DNA of 64,000 bases from Paenibacillus sp. FSL H7-0331 (GTDB lineage: Bacteria; Bacillota; Bacilli; Paenibacillales; NBRC-103111). Location: the NCBI RefSeq assembly GCF_001956045.1, contig NZ_MRTH01000004.1:248001-312000 (forward strand), in the 5' to 3' direction. The stretch's first letter is position 1. Every line of letters starts with the position of its first letter. Below are positions 34,244-43,202 of this stretch, in pieces. The position numbers were made by a program, and so were the translations under genes. Under the pieces are notes generated by a model, which was given only the letters and a program-made list of their open reading frames with translations, did not search any database and was not told the origin of the DNA.

Positions 34244-35506
34244 TTAGTTTCCGCGTTTAAGCAATACTTCCTGCTCATAGGTTTTTACTTCTGCCAGCCA
34301 CTCTTCACGCACCGGCACGCCTTTGGACGCGCAATAGTAATCCCAGATGGCGCCGAAAGGATAGGACTTGAACTCTTCCGTCAATGCCAGACGTGTAGTG
34401 TAGTCGCCTTCAAGCTCCGCTTTCTTCAGGGCTTCCACAGGATCAAGCATCGCACGCATCAGTGCTTTGATCGTGTTGCGTGTGCCGATTACCCAAGCCG
34501 CTACACGGTTAATGCTCGCGTCGAAGAAATCGAGGCCAATATGTGTTTTTTCAAGCAGATTGCCGCGCACTAATTCTCTGCCGATCTCGATCAGCTCATC
34601 GTCCAGCGTTACCACGTGATCGCTATCCCATCTCATCGGGCGGCTGACGTGCAGCAGAATGCCATCGGTGAAGAGGGCAAGGGATGACAGCTTGTTGGAG
34701 ATAACCTCTGTCGGGTGGAAGTGACCTGCATCCAGGCAGATCAGCTTGTTATTTTGGATGCCATAGCCCATATAGAACTCATGGGAGCCGACCACGTACG
34801 CTTCTGAGCCGAGTCCAAACAGCTTGCTTTCAACGGCGTCCAGGTTATAGGCTGGATTGAGCTCTTCAGCGAATACTTCGTCCAATGCTGATTTCAGGCG
34901 CTGTCTTGGTGCCATACGGTCTGCCGGAACATCCTTGTAGCCATCTGGAACCCATACATTTGTGACGCAAGTTTGACCCAATTGCTCACCGAAAAAGGCG
35001 CCGATTTTTCTTGAGGTTTTGCAGTGATCGATCCAGAATTGACGAATTTCCGGGTCGGAGTGGCTTAAAGTAAATCCATCCTTGGATTTTTCATGGGAAA
35101 AACAAGTCGGATTGAAGTCCAGACCCAAGCCTTGCTCCTTGCACCAGTCTACCCATTTTTGAAAATGCTTGGGTTCCAGCTCATTCAGCTCGACCTTTTC
35201 ATCTGTATCCGCATAGATCGCATGGAGATTTACTTTGTGCTTGCCAGGAATCAAAGAGAACGCTTTCTCCAAGTCTGCTCGAAGCTGTGCAGGGGATTGT
35301 GCCGCTCCAGGATAATTACCGGTTACGGAAATACCACCGGTCAAATCTTGATCACGATTAAGGAATCCTTTTACATCATCGCCTTGCCAGCAATGCATCG
35401 AAATTTTGACTTTTTCCAGCTGTTCGAGCACTTGATCGACGTTGATGCCATGAGCTGCATACAGTTCTTTCGCTAATTCATAATTGGCTTGAACATTTTT
35501 GTCCAT
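34244..35506 (-). CDS. rhaA: L-rhamnose isomerase
   Basis: Cytoplasmic metal-dependent TIM-barrel enzyme of 420 residues that converts L-rhamnose to L-rhamnulose. Family landmarks are [13 protein letters not shown] near residue 36, [25 protein letters not shown] with Asp/His metal ligands, and DSDHVV and [27 protein letters not shown] lies before the ATG. Length and motifs match RhaA throughout. It follows the small ASRT-type gene and precedes rhaB. Confidence 0.96.
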   Translation of the reverse strand: MDKNVQANYELAKELYAAHGINVDQVLEQLEKVKISMHCWQGDDVKGFLNRDQDLTGGISVTGNYPGAAQSPAQLRADLEKAFSLIPGKHKVNLHAIYADTDEKVELNELEPKHFQKWVDWCKEQGLGLDFNPTCFSHEKSKDGFTLSHSDPEIRQFWIDHCKTSRKIGAFFGEQLGQTCVTNVWVPDGYKDVPADRMAPRQRLKSALDEVFAEELNPAYNLDAVESKLFGLGSEAYVVGSHEFYMGYGIQNNKLICLDAGHFHPTEVISNKLSSLALFTDGILLHVSRPMRWDSDHVVTLDDELIEIGRELVRGNLLEKTHIGLDFFDASINRVAAWVIGTRNTIKALMRAMLDPVEALKKAELEGDYTTRLALTEEFKSYPFGAIWDYYCASKGVPVREEWLAEVKTYEQEVLLKRGN

Positions 35507-35524
35507 TGGTTAAGCTCCTCTACC

Positions 35525-35902
35525 TTAGGATTTGATGGGATAAGCGATGACTGACATCAGAGCATTCTCGGCCTGAGTCGTATCCAGACGGCTGTATTGT
35601 ACAATAATCGGAATATGGCTTTGTACTTCAATCGCATAGGGAACACCAAGTGGAATAGACGTTCCTTCCTTGGTAGCCAGGGAGCTCGTGCGGATATGCT
35701 TGGTCCGGCGACCGGCAACCGTTTCCTGAATGTCCTCAAGAGGAGGACGGTCCTCGAAAAAAATCGTAATGGTAATGTGTGCATCCTCCGAAGAGGTGTT
35801 CAATACGCAGATTGATTCGTGGCTGGTTAACGTTCCGGAGCTGAACTCCGGAATGTAACCATCAGGAATAATCCAAAGCTTTTCCCCTGTAGCAGACGGC
35901 AT
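35525..35902 (-). CDS. ASRT (sensory rhodopsin transducer) family small beta protein
   Basis: Protein of 125 residues of the family named after the Anabaena sensory rhodopsin transducer (PF07100): KLWIIPDGYIPEF near the start, then a beta-sandwich pattern (ESICVLNTSSEDAHITITIFFEDRPP, HIRTSSLA, GVPYAIEVQSHIPIIVQYSRLDTTQAENALMSVIAYP). No rhodopsin is nearby; family members in non-photosynthetic bacteria often sit with sugar genes, so a sugar-binding role is likely. It lies in the rhamnose operon, 18 bases before rhaA, where some Bacilli have the RhaM mutarotase. GGAGG precedes the ATG. Family call fairly sure, role unknown. Confidence 0.8.
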   Translation of the reverse strand: MPSATGEKLWIIPDGYIPEFSSGTLTSHESICVLNTSSEDAHITITIFFEDRPPLEDIQETVAGRRTKHIRTSSLATKEGTSIPLGVPYAIEVQSHIPIIVQYSRLDTTQAENALMSVIAYPIKS

Positions 35903-35939
35903 GTCATAGCCTCCTTTTAATAGTAAATCTATGAGTTAT

Positions 35940-35994
35940 CCGATGTATACAAAGGGGTAAACATGCCTTCATTGTATTGGTTTGTATACATCGG
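35940..35994. promoter_or_regulatory. 14-bp perfect inverted repeat inside the rhamnose operon
   Basis: CCGATGTATACAAA (35940-35953) and TTTGTATACATCGG (35981-35994) with a 27-base gap; each arm also contains the small palindrome TGTATACA. It lies in the 126-base gap between rhaEW and the ASRT gene. It could be a double operator for an internal promoter or an RNA hairpin. No matching regulator is identified. Confidence 0.6.
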
Positions 35995-36028
35995 AGTACA
36001 CTTAAAAACATACTTGCACAGACAATGA

Positions 36029-38098
36029 TTAACGAGTGAATGCAGCAGGAACGCCGCCGTCAATTGTTAGCATGCAGCCGGTTGTTTTATCGGATTTGGA
36101 AGATGCAAAGAAGGCAATTCCTTCAGCAATATCACGCGGATAAATATTAACGAGCAGGGTGGTACGTTTACGATAATGCTCTTCCAGTTGATCGGGTTCA
36201 ATGCCGTAGGCAGCGGCACGTTCATTGCGCCAGCTTCCGTTCCAGATCGCAGAGCCTTGCAGGATCGCATCCGGCAGGATCGTATTGACGCGAATACCGA
36301 ATTCTCCGCCCTCTGTAGCGATACAACGTGCGAGATGAGCTTCCAGTGCTTTGACAGAGCTGTATGCGGATGCGCTTTTTCCGGCATATATGGAATTTTT
36401 GGAGCCAATGAATACCATGTTACCGCCGATGGCTTGTTCCTTCATCAGGATGAAGGCTTCACGGGCCACAAGGAAATATCCCGTTCCGAGCACGTTCATA
36501 TTCAGATTCCATTCCTTCAACGATGTCTGATCAAAGGGGCTCGAGGTGGCAAGACCGGCATTATTGACGATAATATCGACACCACCGTAGGTGATGGAAG
36601 TCTCAGCATAAGCAGCTTGAATCATTTCTTCGCTCGTTACATCCATCTTGACGGCAATCGCGCGGTTCTCTCCATACTTGGCATTGATTTCTGCCGCTAC
36701 CTTCTCGGCACCCTCCAGGTTAAGGTCGGCCAGTACGACATGCGCACCTTCAGATACAAGACGACGAGCCGTTTCACTGCCAATCCCGCCAGCTCCGCCG
36801 GTAATAAATGCAATTTTGCGGGAAAATTCCGCTTCTGCAGGAGCGAGTGACAATTTGTAAAGCTCTAATGGCCAATATTCAACATTATAGGATTCGTTTT
36901 CACTTAGCGATACGAATTGACCCAGAGCGGTAGCGCCTCTCATGACAGCTATTGCACGGTGATACAAAGCGCCGCTAACCTGTGACATCGCCCAGCTTTT
37001 ACCCGTGTTGATCATACCTACACCCGGAATCAGAATGACACGCGGCGCAGCTTCAAACATTACATCGCCTTCATTTTTGTTACGATCGAAGTAAGCTTTG
37101 TACATTTCTTTATATGCAGCGACGCCTTCTTTTAGCTTCGCTTTCAAACCTTCGATATCGTCTGCATTGGGCGTCCAGTCTATGAACAGGGGAACAACCT
37201 TTGTGTGGACGAGATGATCCGGGCAAGCCGCACCAACCTGGGACAATGCTGCGGAGTTGTGTCCGCCTACAAATTGCAGAACATCGTCGGCATCGTCGAA
37301 CGAAAGAATCATCTTCTTGGCATCGCTCACTGCGCCGCGAATCGTCGGCATCACTTGTGCAGCCACGGTTCTGCGTACATCTGCAGCAAGTGCTGCATGC
37401 TTCACACCACCAAAAACCTGCTCTTCTTTAATGCGTGCTTCGATGAAGTTTTCCGCTTCGGTAATGATTTTGATCGTTTGGGCGTAAGCCGCTTCAGACG
37501 TTTCGCCCCAAGTGACCAGGCCGTGTTTTTCCATAAGGACAAGCTCAGCCTTAGGGTTGTTCAGCACGCCTTCTGCGATCATTTTGGAGAGCGTGAAGCC
37601 GGGACGAATATAAGGGACCCACACGAAACGGTCTCCGAAAATTTCTCTTGCCAGCTCCTTGCCATTATCGGCGCAGCAGAGACTGATGATGGAATCAGGA
37701 TGGGTATGGTCAACGTGTTTAAATGGAAGAAAAGCGTGCAGCAGCGTTTCGATCGATGCGCGTGGATGTTTGGCGTCAATCATGCAATTTGCCAAATAAG
37801 CGACCATTTCTTCATCGGGCATTTCCGATTTCTCAAATAAAGGACGAATATCCTCCATACGCAAGCCTGTAAAATTAGACGCTTTCATGGAAGCCAGGTC
37901 AGAACCGCTGCCTTTGACATACATGACCTCTACGTCACGACCACGGAAATCCTTGACGATGGTTTTGCTGGACGTATTTCCTCCACCATAATTGCATACG
38001 CGACGATCCGTACCTATCAGATTGGAACGATAGACGAGTTGATCCAGACCGGTGACTTGCTCTGATGCTTTAGACGCTTCCCACAAACTTTGTACCAT
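36029..38098 (-). CDS. rhaEW: Bifunctional rhamnulose-1-phosphate aldolase/lactaldehyde dehydrogenase
   Basis: Cytoplasmic fusion of 689 residues. Residues about 20-400 form a class II aldolase domain (GGGNTSSK, zinc ligands in HVDHTHPDSI, MEKHGLVTWGE) that splits L-rhamnulose-1-phosphate into dihydroxyacetone phosphate and L-lactaldehyde. Residues about 425-689 form a short-chain dehydrogenase (GGAGGIGSETARRL cofactor loop, NNAG, YSSVKALEAH with the Tyr/Lys pair) that oxidises lactaldehyde. Such fusions are known in Bacillus as RhaEW (formerly YuxG). GGAGG precedes the ATG. It is the first gene of the operon, under a promoter with a large inverted repeat. Confidence 0.92.
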   Translation of the reverse strand: MVQSLWEASKASEQVTGLDQLVYRSNLIGTDRRVCNYGGGNTSSKTIVKDFRGRDVEVMYVKGSGSDLASMKASNFTGLRMEDIRPLFEKSEMPDEEMVAYLANCMIDAKHPRASIETLLHAFLPFKHVDHTHPDSIISLCCADNGKELAREIFGDRFVWVPYIRPGFTLSKMIAEGVLNNPKAELVLMEKHGLVTWGETSEAAYAQTIKIITEAENFIEARIKEEQVFGGVKHAALAADVRRTVAAQVMPTIRGAVSDAKKMILSFDDADDVLQFVGGHNSAALSQVGAACPDHLVHTKVVPLFIDWTPNADDIEGLKAKLKEGVAAYKEMYKAYFDRNKNEGDVMFEAAPRVILIPGVGMINTGKSWAMSQVSGALYHRAIAVMRGATALGQFVSLSENESYNVEYWPLELYKLSLAPAEAEFSRKIAFITGGAGGIGSETARRLVSEGAHVVLADLNLEGAEKVAAEINAKYGENRAIAVKMDVTSEEMIQAAYAETSITYGGVDIIVNNAGLATSSPFDQTSLKEWNLNMNVLGTGYFLVAREAFILMKEQAIGGNMVFIGSKNSIYAGKSASAYSSVKALEAHLARCIATEGGEFGIRVNTILPDAILQGSAIWNGSWRNERAAAYGIEPDQLEEHYRKRTTLLVNIYPRDIAEGIAFFASSKSDKTTGCMLTIDGGVPAAFTR

Positions 38099-38143
38099 GC
38101 TTATACCTCCGTATGAATGTTTATTTGATTTTGTTTACATCTT

Positions 38144-38190
38144 ATCATATTTGTTTGTGTTTGAATATATCAAATTCAAACACAAACAAA
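38144..38190 (-). promoter_or_regulatory. rha operon promoter with 16-bp inverted-repeat operator
   Basis: Reverse strand: TTGATA (38173-38168), 18 bases, TATGAT (38149-38144). Arms TTTGTTTGTGTTTGAA (38150-38165) and TTCAAACACAAACAAA (38175-38190) are perfectly complementary with a 9-base gap, so the operator covers the -35 box and the spacer. TTTG-rich sites are usual for DeoR-type repressors. Confidence 0.75.
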
Positions 38191-38244
38191 AGTATTGTAA
38201 TAGAAATAAGTTTGGTTATTTATTGTTTTGTTTTACTGATTTTC

Positions 38245-39039
38245 TTAAATCCGGTAAGCTTTGCGAAAAGCAGAAGGACTCATGTTGTAGGTATTGGAAA
38301 ATACCCGGCTTAAATAAAATCCGTTCTGATAGCCGCATTGCTGGGCAACCGCTTCCAAAGTAAGCTCGGTATTCAACAGCAGGTTCTGCGCCTTGCGCAT
38401 TCGGATAGCTGTCAAATACACGATAGGTGAGACGCCCATAGCGGTCTGGAAACGTCTGGAAAATTGCGACTGACTCAAGGCTGCTTGATCAGACAAAAGC
38501 TTCAAGGAAAGCGGCTCGTATGCGTGATTGTGGATATGTCGAACCGCGGTACGGATGACCGGATCCGCGGCAGTGATTTGAGTCGTCTTGTCCATCTGCT
38601 CTGCGGCACATAAGTACAACACATCGGTCAACAAATGCTGCTTATAAGCGAACCGCCCCTGAATGCTCGAATCAGCAAACTCGCGAATGCGCGAAAACGT
38701 CGCTGAGTAGTGATCGATTCTATGAAAGGCAACTTTGCCGGAAGAGACGTCGGGTCCAGGCACAATAGGACAACCTTCCGCATCTGTCCACCTGAATTCG
38801 ATGAATAGGAAAGAGATTGGCTCCAGCGCCTGGCGGTACAGTGTCACACCGGGAGGACACAGTAGGAGCTCACCAAATTTGGCACGTCCTTCCTCATTAC
38901 CCATCCGATACAAAAAGCTGCCTTCATCAGCCGCCAATAACACCCAATTCTCGTAAGTATCCTCTGCCAGCATAAATGACCTTTTAATCGAAGTATTGTA
39001 CCAGCGCACCAGAGATGCTTGGAAGGTTGTGTCCAACAT
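38245..39039 (-). CDS. AraC-family transcriptional regulator
   Basis: Regulator of 264 residues with an N-terminal cupin-like sensing domain (LLLCPPGVTLYRQALEPISFLFIEFRW) and C-terminal AraC double helix-turn-helix (LSLKLLSDQAALSQSQFSRRFQTAMG and LTLEAVAQQCGYQNGFYLSRVFSNTYNMSPSAFRKAYR). GAGGAGG precedes the ATG. It lies between the rhamnose operon and a divergent PhyH-type dioxygenase gene. It could activate either; the divergent layout favours the dioxygenase, the rhamnose operon being the other candidate. Confidence 0.85.
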   Translation of the reverse strand: MLDTTFQASLVRWYNTSIKRSFMLAEDTYENWVLLAADEGSFLYRMGNEEGRAKFGELLLCPPGVTLYRQALEPISFLFIEFRWTDAEGCPIVPGPDVSSGKVAFHRIDHYSATFSRIREFADSSIQGRFAYKQHLLTDVLYLCAAEQMDKTTQITAADPVIRTAVRHIHNHAYEPLSLKLLSDQAALSQSQFSRRFQTAMGVSPIVYLTAIRMRKAQNLLLNTELTLEAVAQQCGYQNGFYLSRVFSNTYNMSPSAFRKAYRI

Positions 39040-39181
39040 CGTTTGTCCTCCTCTCGGTTACGCACAAAAAAAGATATGGATGTTAAGAAGTTCCTGCATG
39101 TAAGTCTCGGTTTGTACGTAGTAAGATGATATCAGGAATTGAGCAAAAACTATATAGTCAAAAAGAAAAGGATGTGTTGGC

Positions 39182-39955
39182 ATGAAGAAGGTTGCTTATT
39201 TAACGAACGATCAATTGAAGAGCTACAACGACAATGGGTATCTCGTGCTGCGAAAAGTATTCTCCGAACAAGAGGCTGCCGTATGGCGTCAAGATAGCGA
39301 AAGACTGCTCAGCTTGAACGAATATCTCGATCCGAACAACCTGCGTGTTGGTTACCGTAAGATCGAAGAGCGTTCCATTATCGAGAAGATCGACCCTGTG
39401 CAGGATCTTTCGGCCGTATTCCACGGTCTGGTAAACGATGAACGCATTTTATCACCGCTTCGTGATATTTATCAGGATGAACCGACGTTGTTCAAAGACA
39501 AGCTTATTTATAAGCTTCCTGGTGTGACAGGGTATACGATGCATCAGGATGCCGCATGGTGGCAGGGCTTTCCGATAGAAGGATTGATTTCGGTCATGGT
39601 CGCTATTGATGGCGCCTCGAAGATAAACGGGGGCTTGGAGCTATTTCCGGGCTATCACTCTAAATTCCGCTCAACGCTGGGCGAGCTGCGTAATATGAAT
39701 GCGGAGGAAATCGCTGAAATCGATTCGGCCAAGGGACAAATCGTAGAGACAGAACCTGGAGACATTATTATTTTCCATTCGTTCACGCCGCATCAAAGCG
39801 GTCCGAATACAGCCAACGTCAGCCGCCGCCAGCTGTATCTGACTTATTCCCCTGCCAAAAACGGCCAGCTGTATAAAGCACATTACCAGCATTATTGTCG
39901 GTATGTCACGAATTTAAGATCGAAGACCGATCCGAACGACTTGTATTTCAAATGA
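39182..39955 (+). CDS. Phytanoyl-CoA dioxygenase (PhyH) family protein
   Basis: Predicted Fe(II)/2-oxoglutarate-dependent oxygenase of 257 residues, cytoplasmic. The iron site is His-x-Asp in TMHQDAAWW (about residue 120) and a distal His in FHSFTPHQSG (about 200); Arg in SRRQLYLTY (about 215) should bind 2-oxoglutarate. AAAGGAT precedes the ATG. Divergent from the AraC gene, with a 142-base control region between. PhyH-like genes next to rhamnose or other sugar loci are common in Paenibacillus; the substrate here is unknown. Confidence 0.82.
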   Translation: MKKVAYLTNDQLKSYNDNGYLVLRKVFSEQEAAVWRQDSERLLSLNEYLDPNNLRVGYRKIEERSIIEKIDPVQDLSAVFHGLVNDERILSPLRDIYQDEPTLFKDKLIYKLPGVTGYTMHQDAAWWQGFPIEGLISVMVAIDGASKINGGLELFPGYHSKFRSTLGELRNMNAEEIAEIDSAKGQIVETEPGDIIIFHSFTPHQSGPNTANVSRRQLYLTYSPAKNGQLYKAHYQHYCRYVTNLRSKTDPNDLYFK

Positions 39956-40044
39956 GTACCTGTTTACATCTGTTAAAAATGTGAAACCTATTCGGGTGCA
40001 AGGACATATCCTGTAGTATAGGCATACAAACAGGGTGTGATGGC

Positions 40045-40284
40045 ATGAAGATCAGATTGCAAACCGACATGAAGGTAAATATGAAAACCATATTGAAGGA
40101 TAGTATTATTCATGTATCAGATGATGCACTCAAACGGGAAATCAGAGGGATTGTATTATTCTGGGCGGAAAAACGACTGCTGGAGGATGGATGGCCCAGA
40201 CCGAACAGCACCAAGGCGATTCGAGAATATTTAATGGAAAACGGAGTCATAGGTGACATTACGGAAGATCAGGAAGACTTTTGA
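40045..40284 (+). CDS. Small hypothetical protein (79 aa)
   Basis: Not recognised. Charged cytoplasmic protein of 79 residues, mostly helical, with no membrane segment. AGGGTGTGAT lies before the ATG, which supports translation. It stands alone, followed by a hairpin at 40307. Could be a small conserved Paenibacillus protein. Confidence 0.55.
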   Translation: MKIRLQTDMKVNMKTILKDSIIHVSDDALKREIRGIVLFWAEKRLLEDGWPRPNSTKAIREYLMENGVIGDITEDQEDF

Positions 40285-40306
40285 ATATAAGATGTGTACA
40301 CATGAA

Positions 40307-40353
40307 AACAAGGATAGCTCTGCTGCTGGAGAAGCAGCGGGACTATCCTTGTT
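40307..40353. terminator. Hairpin between convergent small genes
   Basis: AACAAGGATAG/CTATCCTTGTT outer stem and TGCTGCT/AGCAGC inner stem. No clear T-run; probably the shared transcript end of the two small genes. Confidence 0.6.
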
Positions 40354-40372
40354 ATCTGTTCCGCATAATGGA

Positions 40373-40609
40373 CTAATGTTCTATACGTTCTTGATCGGAG
40401 CTTTGAGTACAGTCGACATAGAAGGGGAAAGCAAGATTTTTTTCATAATGATCTGTGGAAGTCTGAGCCCCATCCATTTGTATTTCCATCTCTTTTTTGG
40501 TTGATAGCTTCACGGGGCGACTCCTTGAGATTACATCTATACATAGAATAAGCATGATACCGATTGTAACAAAAAACACGATAGCATAAACGGTCATCTC
40601 TTGAATCAT
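40373..40609 (-). CDS. Small single-pass membrane protein (78 aa)
   Basis: Protein of 78 residues with one transmembrane helix (VYAIVFFVTIGIMLILCIDV, about residues 7-26) and a polar C-terminal tail. GGAGGAATACG directly before ATG 40609 on the reverse strand is an excellent ribosome site, which makes it a real gene in spite of its size. Function unknown. No operon partner; it is convergent with the 79-residue gene. Confidence 0.65.
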   Translation of the reverse strand: MIQEMTVYAIVFFVTIGIMLILCIDVISRSRPVKLSTKKEMEIQMDGAQTSTDHYEKNLAFPFYVDCTQSSDQERIEH

Positions 40610-40834
40610 CGTATTCCTCCTATGAATCTTTTTTCAAAGCTTACCAAATAGTCGATAAAAATGTGCTCGAAAGCTACTGTCAACCCATAGCTTTTATTGT
40701 CGAAGTACATGAATATGAATAAATTATGGTAATTTAGAGAAGTTTAGGAGGATTACAAGAGGGAATAGCGAATAAGAACAAAATTACGAACGTTTAATAA
40801 AAATGTGGAAATTTAGGTAAAAAGGAGAGATTGA
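40610..40834. promoter_or_regulatory. Noncoding divergent promoter region
   Basis: 225 A/T-rich bases between the small membrane gene and the GyrI-like gene. Apart from the ribosome site before 40609 and AAAAGGAGAG before 40835, no specific site was recognised. Confidence 0.4.
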
Positions 40835-41356
40835 ATGATGCAGGAGACGATAGCGGTTGAATGTGTAGAAGTAGCGCCTTTCAAAGCACTTGCGGTACGG
40901 ACGGCAATGCTGCCGGACAAGAGTGGTACACGGGTGGCTTGGAGCAAGCTAACAGCGCAGGTTCCGTTGGACGATACACGACTGACGCTTGGACCGTCCG
41001 CGTATGTGTTCATTCCACAGGAGCAGTGGGGCGGGAAGGTCGATACGCTCTGGGTTGGACTGGCGGTTGCCGAATTCGGTGATGTACCCGATGGCATAGA
41101 AGCATTGGAAGTGAGCGGAGGGCTGTGTGCGAGCGCGCGCGTGCACGGAGATGAAGCACACATGTGGCGTGTGTATGAAGCCATGTTTGCTTGGCTGGAG
41201 CAGTCACCAGATTATGAGCTGGATAAGCGACAAGGCGTGTTGGGGATGGAGACGGTACCACTTGAACCGTTGAACGCTTTAACCATTCCTTATGCAGCCA
41301 TCGAGACATTCGATTTCACCATGCTGTACCCGGTGCGCAAGAAGAAGTCGGATTAA
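40835..41356 (+). CDS. GyrI-like/effector-binding domain protein
   Basis: Stand-alone protein of 173 residues with the fold of the AraC/BmrR effector-binding (GyrI-like) family: two similar halves beginning ETIAVECVEVAPFKALAVRT and DTLWVGLAVAEFGDVPDGIEALEVSGGLCASARVHGDEAHMWRVYEAMFAWLEQSPDYEL. These proteins bind hydrophobic cations or act as small-molecule sinks. AAAAGGAGAG precedes the ATG. No regulator domain is attached. Convergent with the HAD phosphatase gene; a hairpin lies between. Confidence 0.75.
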   Translation: MMQETIAVECVEVAPFKALAVRTAMLPDKSGTRVAWSKLTAQVPLDDTRLTLGPSAYVFIPQEQWGGKVDTLWVGLAVAEFGDVPDGIEALEVSGGLCASARVHGDEAHMWRVYEAMFAWLEQSPDYELDKRQGVLGMETVPLEPLNALTIPYAAIETFDFTMLYPVRKKKSD

Positions 41357-41378
41357 TTTTGGACATGCACATGACCAA

Positions 41379-41405
41379 ATACAAACGGCATTTCTGCCGT
41401 TGTAT
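41379..41405. terminator. Hairpin between convergent genes
   Basis: ATACAA(A)CGGCA pairs with TGCCGTTGTAT around loop TTTC, with one bulged A. No strong T-run; possible bidirectional terminator. Confidence 0.55.
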
Positions 41406-41442
41406 GAAAATAATCATTTTATTGTGGCAATAATAATTCGAT

Positions 41443-42270
41443 TCATGATGAATGTGATATGGGATGCAGACCATATTTGTGTATGACTTCCGCGACGGCA
41501 TGCTCGAGATGAGATTTCGCAACATACTGTGCATGCGCTTTGAGCTCTGGATGCGCATTCCCGACAGCAACTCCCAGTCCGGCAGTCTGTATCATTTCCA
41601 AATCGTTTAAATTGTCACCGATCGCAATCACTTCCTGCATCTCGATTCCAAGATGGTTCGCAAGCGTTATTAAAGCCTGCCCTTTGGACACCGACTGAGG
41701 CAGCACTTCCAGGTACGTAGGTTCCGATCGCACTAATTCACAGTTAACCCCCACCATAGATTCCAGTGCTTCCGATACTCCGGAAAAATCCTGATCTTCT
41801 TTAATGATTAGTATTTTGTTGACATTGCTTTGCTTCAAAAAATCCGGAGTATCCCAGTTGTGACACTGCACCCTATCCTTTTTCATATATGCCTCGATAG
41901 GTTCCGTATTTTCTTTGACCCATATTTGTTTGTCGGCATAAAAAATCATATCCAGCGGTTGGTCTTGCAGCAGTTGAAGGCATCTTTCAATGACATTCAG
42001 CGTAAGCCTTGCTTCAAAATAACAGTGATCCGTGTTGAAATCGACAATTTTACCCCCGTTGTATAAGATAACCGGATGACGGATATGTAACTCCTGTGCG
42101 TATGGCAGCGCGGCTTCTTCGACCCGCCCAGTGGCGAGTGTAACGATTCCGCCCTGCTGTTGAAAAGCATAAATCATTTCCTTGTTGCGCTTACTGATCA
42201 TTTGCTGCAGATCCACCAGTGTCCCATCAATATCGGTGACGATCATGCGGTAGCGATGCACTGACGGCAT
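41443..42270 (-). CDS. HAD-superfamily (Cof-type) phosphatase
   Basis: Cytoplasmic phosphatase of 275 residues, class IIB HAD. Motif I is IVTDIDGTLVD (nucleophile Asp near residue 13), followed by a Cof-type cap domain, and motif III/IV is AIGDNLNDLEMIQTAG near residue 220. It removes phosphate from sugar phosphates or related compounds. The start overlaps the stop of the metallo-beta-lactamase gene. It is the last gene of the LacI-controlled transporter operon, so it probably dephosphorylates the imported compound or a product of it. Confidence 0.85.
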   Translation of the reverse strand: MPSVHRYRMIVTDIDGTLVDLQQMISKRNKEMIYAFQQQGGIVTLATGRVEEAALPYAQELHIRHPVILYNGGKIVDFNTDHCYFEARLTLNVIERCLQLLQDQPLDMIFYADKQIWVKENTEPIEAYMKKDRVQCHNWDTPDFLKQSNVNKILIIKEDQDFSGVSEALESMVGVNCELVRSEPTYLEVLPQSVSKGQALITLANHLGIEMQEVIAIGDNLNDLEMIQTAGLGVAVGNAHPELKAHAQYVAKSHLEHAVAEVIHKYGLHPISHSS

Positions 42271-43202
42271 TATTTGTTCACAATCCTTTCTGGAGCCAGC
42301 GGTAGCATAGATGAAAGGTAAAGGGTTCCCGACTGCGAGCCTGTAACATATAACTCAGCTCCAGACGTTTGCGCTAACCGTTCCCATTCATCCTGAAATT
42401 GTTCATATTCGGTGTCATTGTTCGTAATTAATATCCAGTCTGGAGACAGCTTTCTGAGCAGCTGTTCGTTCCATCCATCAGCCATACCGTGATGGCCAAC
42501 CTTAAAGCCGCATGGCTGCAGCTTCTCATGCTGCATAATCCGATCCCAGTTCGAGAGCAGCGCATCACCACCGAATAGTAATAGTTGAAGACCATCCGCC
42601 TGCTCGAATAGCCAGACGCTGCTGTCCTGATTGGATAAGGAATCGAAATTAATCAAAAGCTTCTCTTGTATGACCGGTTCGAGAGGTGAAGAACACAGCT
42701 GCACAATGTTCTCGTAAGCTGGTAAATCATTGACATTTAGTGGGTCCAGATGCCGCAATACAAAAGGTCCGAAACTCCATGATGCAGAGGCAGCATCTTC
42801 ACTGAAAGGTGGACGCAAGGATATGATTGTATTTTGTTGGAGCAGCAGCTCCCTTAATTGATTGTAAGCATGGAACATCCGGGCTGTTTGCAACGCTTTT
42901 GGGTGGCGAATATCACTTAAAGCCAGCGAGAACCGAGGGTAAGGCAGAACCGCCTCGATGACAGGAATATGCTCTGCTACTTCAAGCAAGCCTGTCAGAT
43001 GATCAGGATGCAGATGGGTTAGAATCATCAGGTCGATCTGTTTCCAGCCTCGTTCCTGTATGAAACGAAACGGAATAACGGACTCTTGAAAGAATTGATC
43101 CCCTCCGTCGATAAGCACGACAAAGACTCCGCTTTCCGTGGGGATTTCGAGAAAAAAGGCGTCACCCCGACCCACATTCAATGCATATACAATGGGTCTC
43201 AT
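42270..43202 (-). CDS. Metallo-beta-lactamase-fold hydrolase (ComEC-C-like)
   Basis: Cytoplasmic hydrolase of 310 residues. Starts VYALNVGRGDAFFLEI and has VLIDGGDQFF, the metal motif LTHLHPDHLTGL (HxHxDH), LLLFGGDAL and KVGHHGMADGWNEQLL, as in the ComEC C-terminal/phosphodiesterase-like branch. There is no membrane part. It overlaps the ABC ATPase gene by 4 bases (ATGA) and the HAD gene at its end. Probable substrate: a phosphodiester or phosphonate related to the transporter. Activity not proven. Confidence 0.8.
   Translation of the reverse strand: MRPIVYALNVGRGDAFFLEIPTESGVFVVLIDGGDQFFQESVIPFRFIQERGWKQIDLMILTHLHPDHLTGLLEVAEHIPVIEAVLPYPRFSLALSDIRHPKALQTARMFHAYNQLRELLLQQNTIISLRPPFSEDAASASWSFGPFVLRHLDPLNVNDLPAYENIVQLCSSPLEPVIQEKLLINFDSLSNQDSSVWLFEQADGLQLLLFGGDALLSNWDRIMQHEKLQPCGFKVGHHGMADGWNEQLLRKLSPDWILITNNDTEYEQFQDEWERLAQTSGAELYVTGSQSGTLYLSSMLPLAPERIVNK

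Noticed and set aside
35525..35902. RhaM rhamnose mutarotase
   Set aside because: Position is similar to rhaM, but length (125) and the DGYIPEF start fit the ASRT family, not the 104-residue mutarotase.
40253..40504. 83-codon forward frame
   Set aside because: Runs over the 79-residue gene end, the hairpin and the opposite small membrane gene; no ribosome site.
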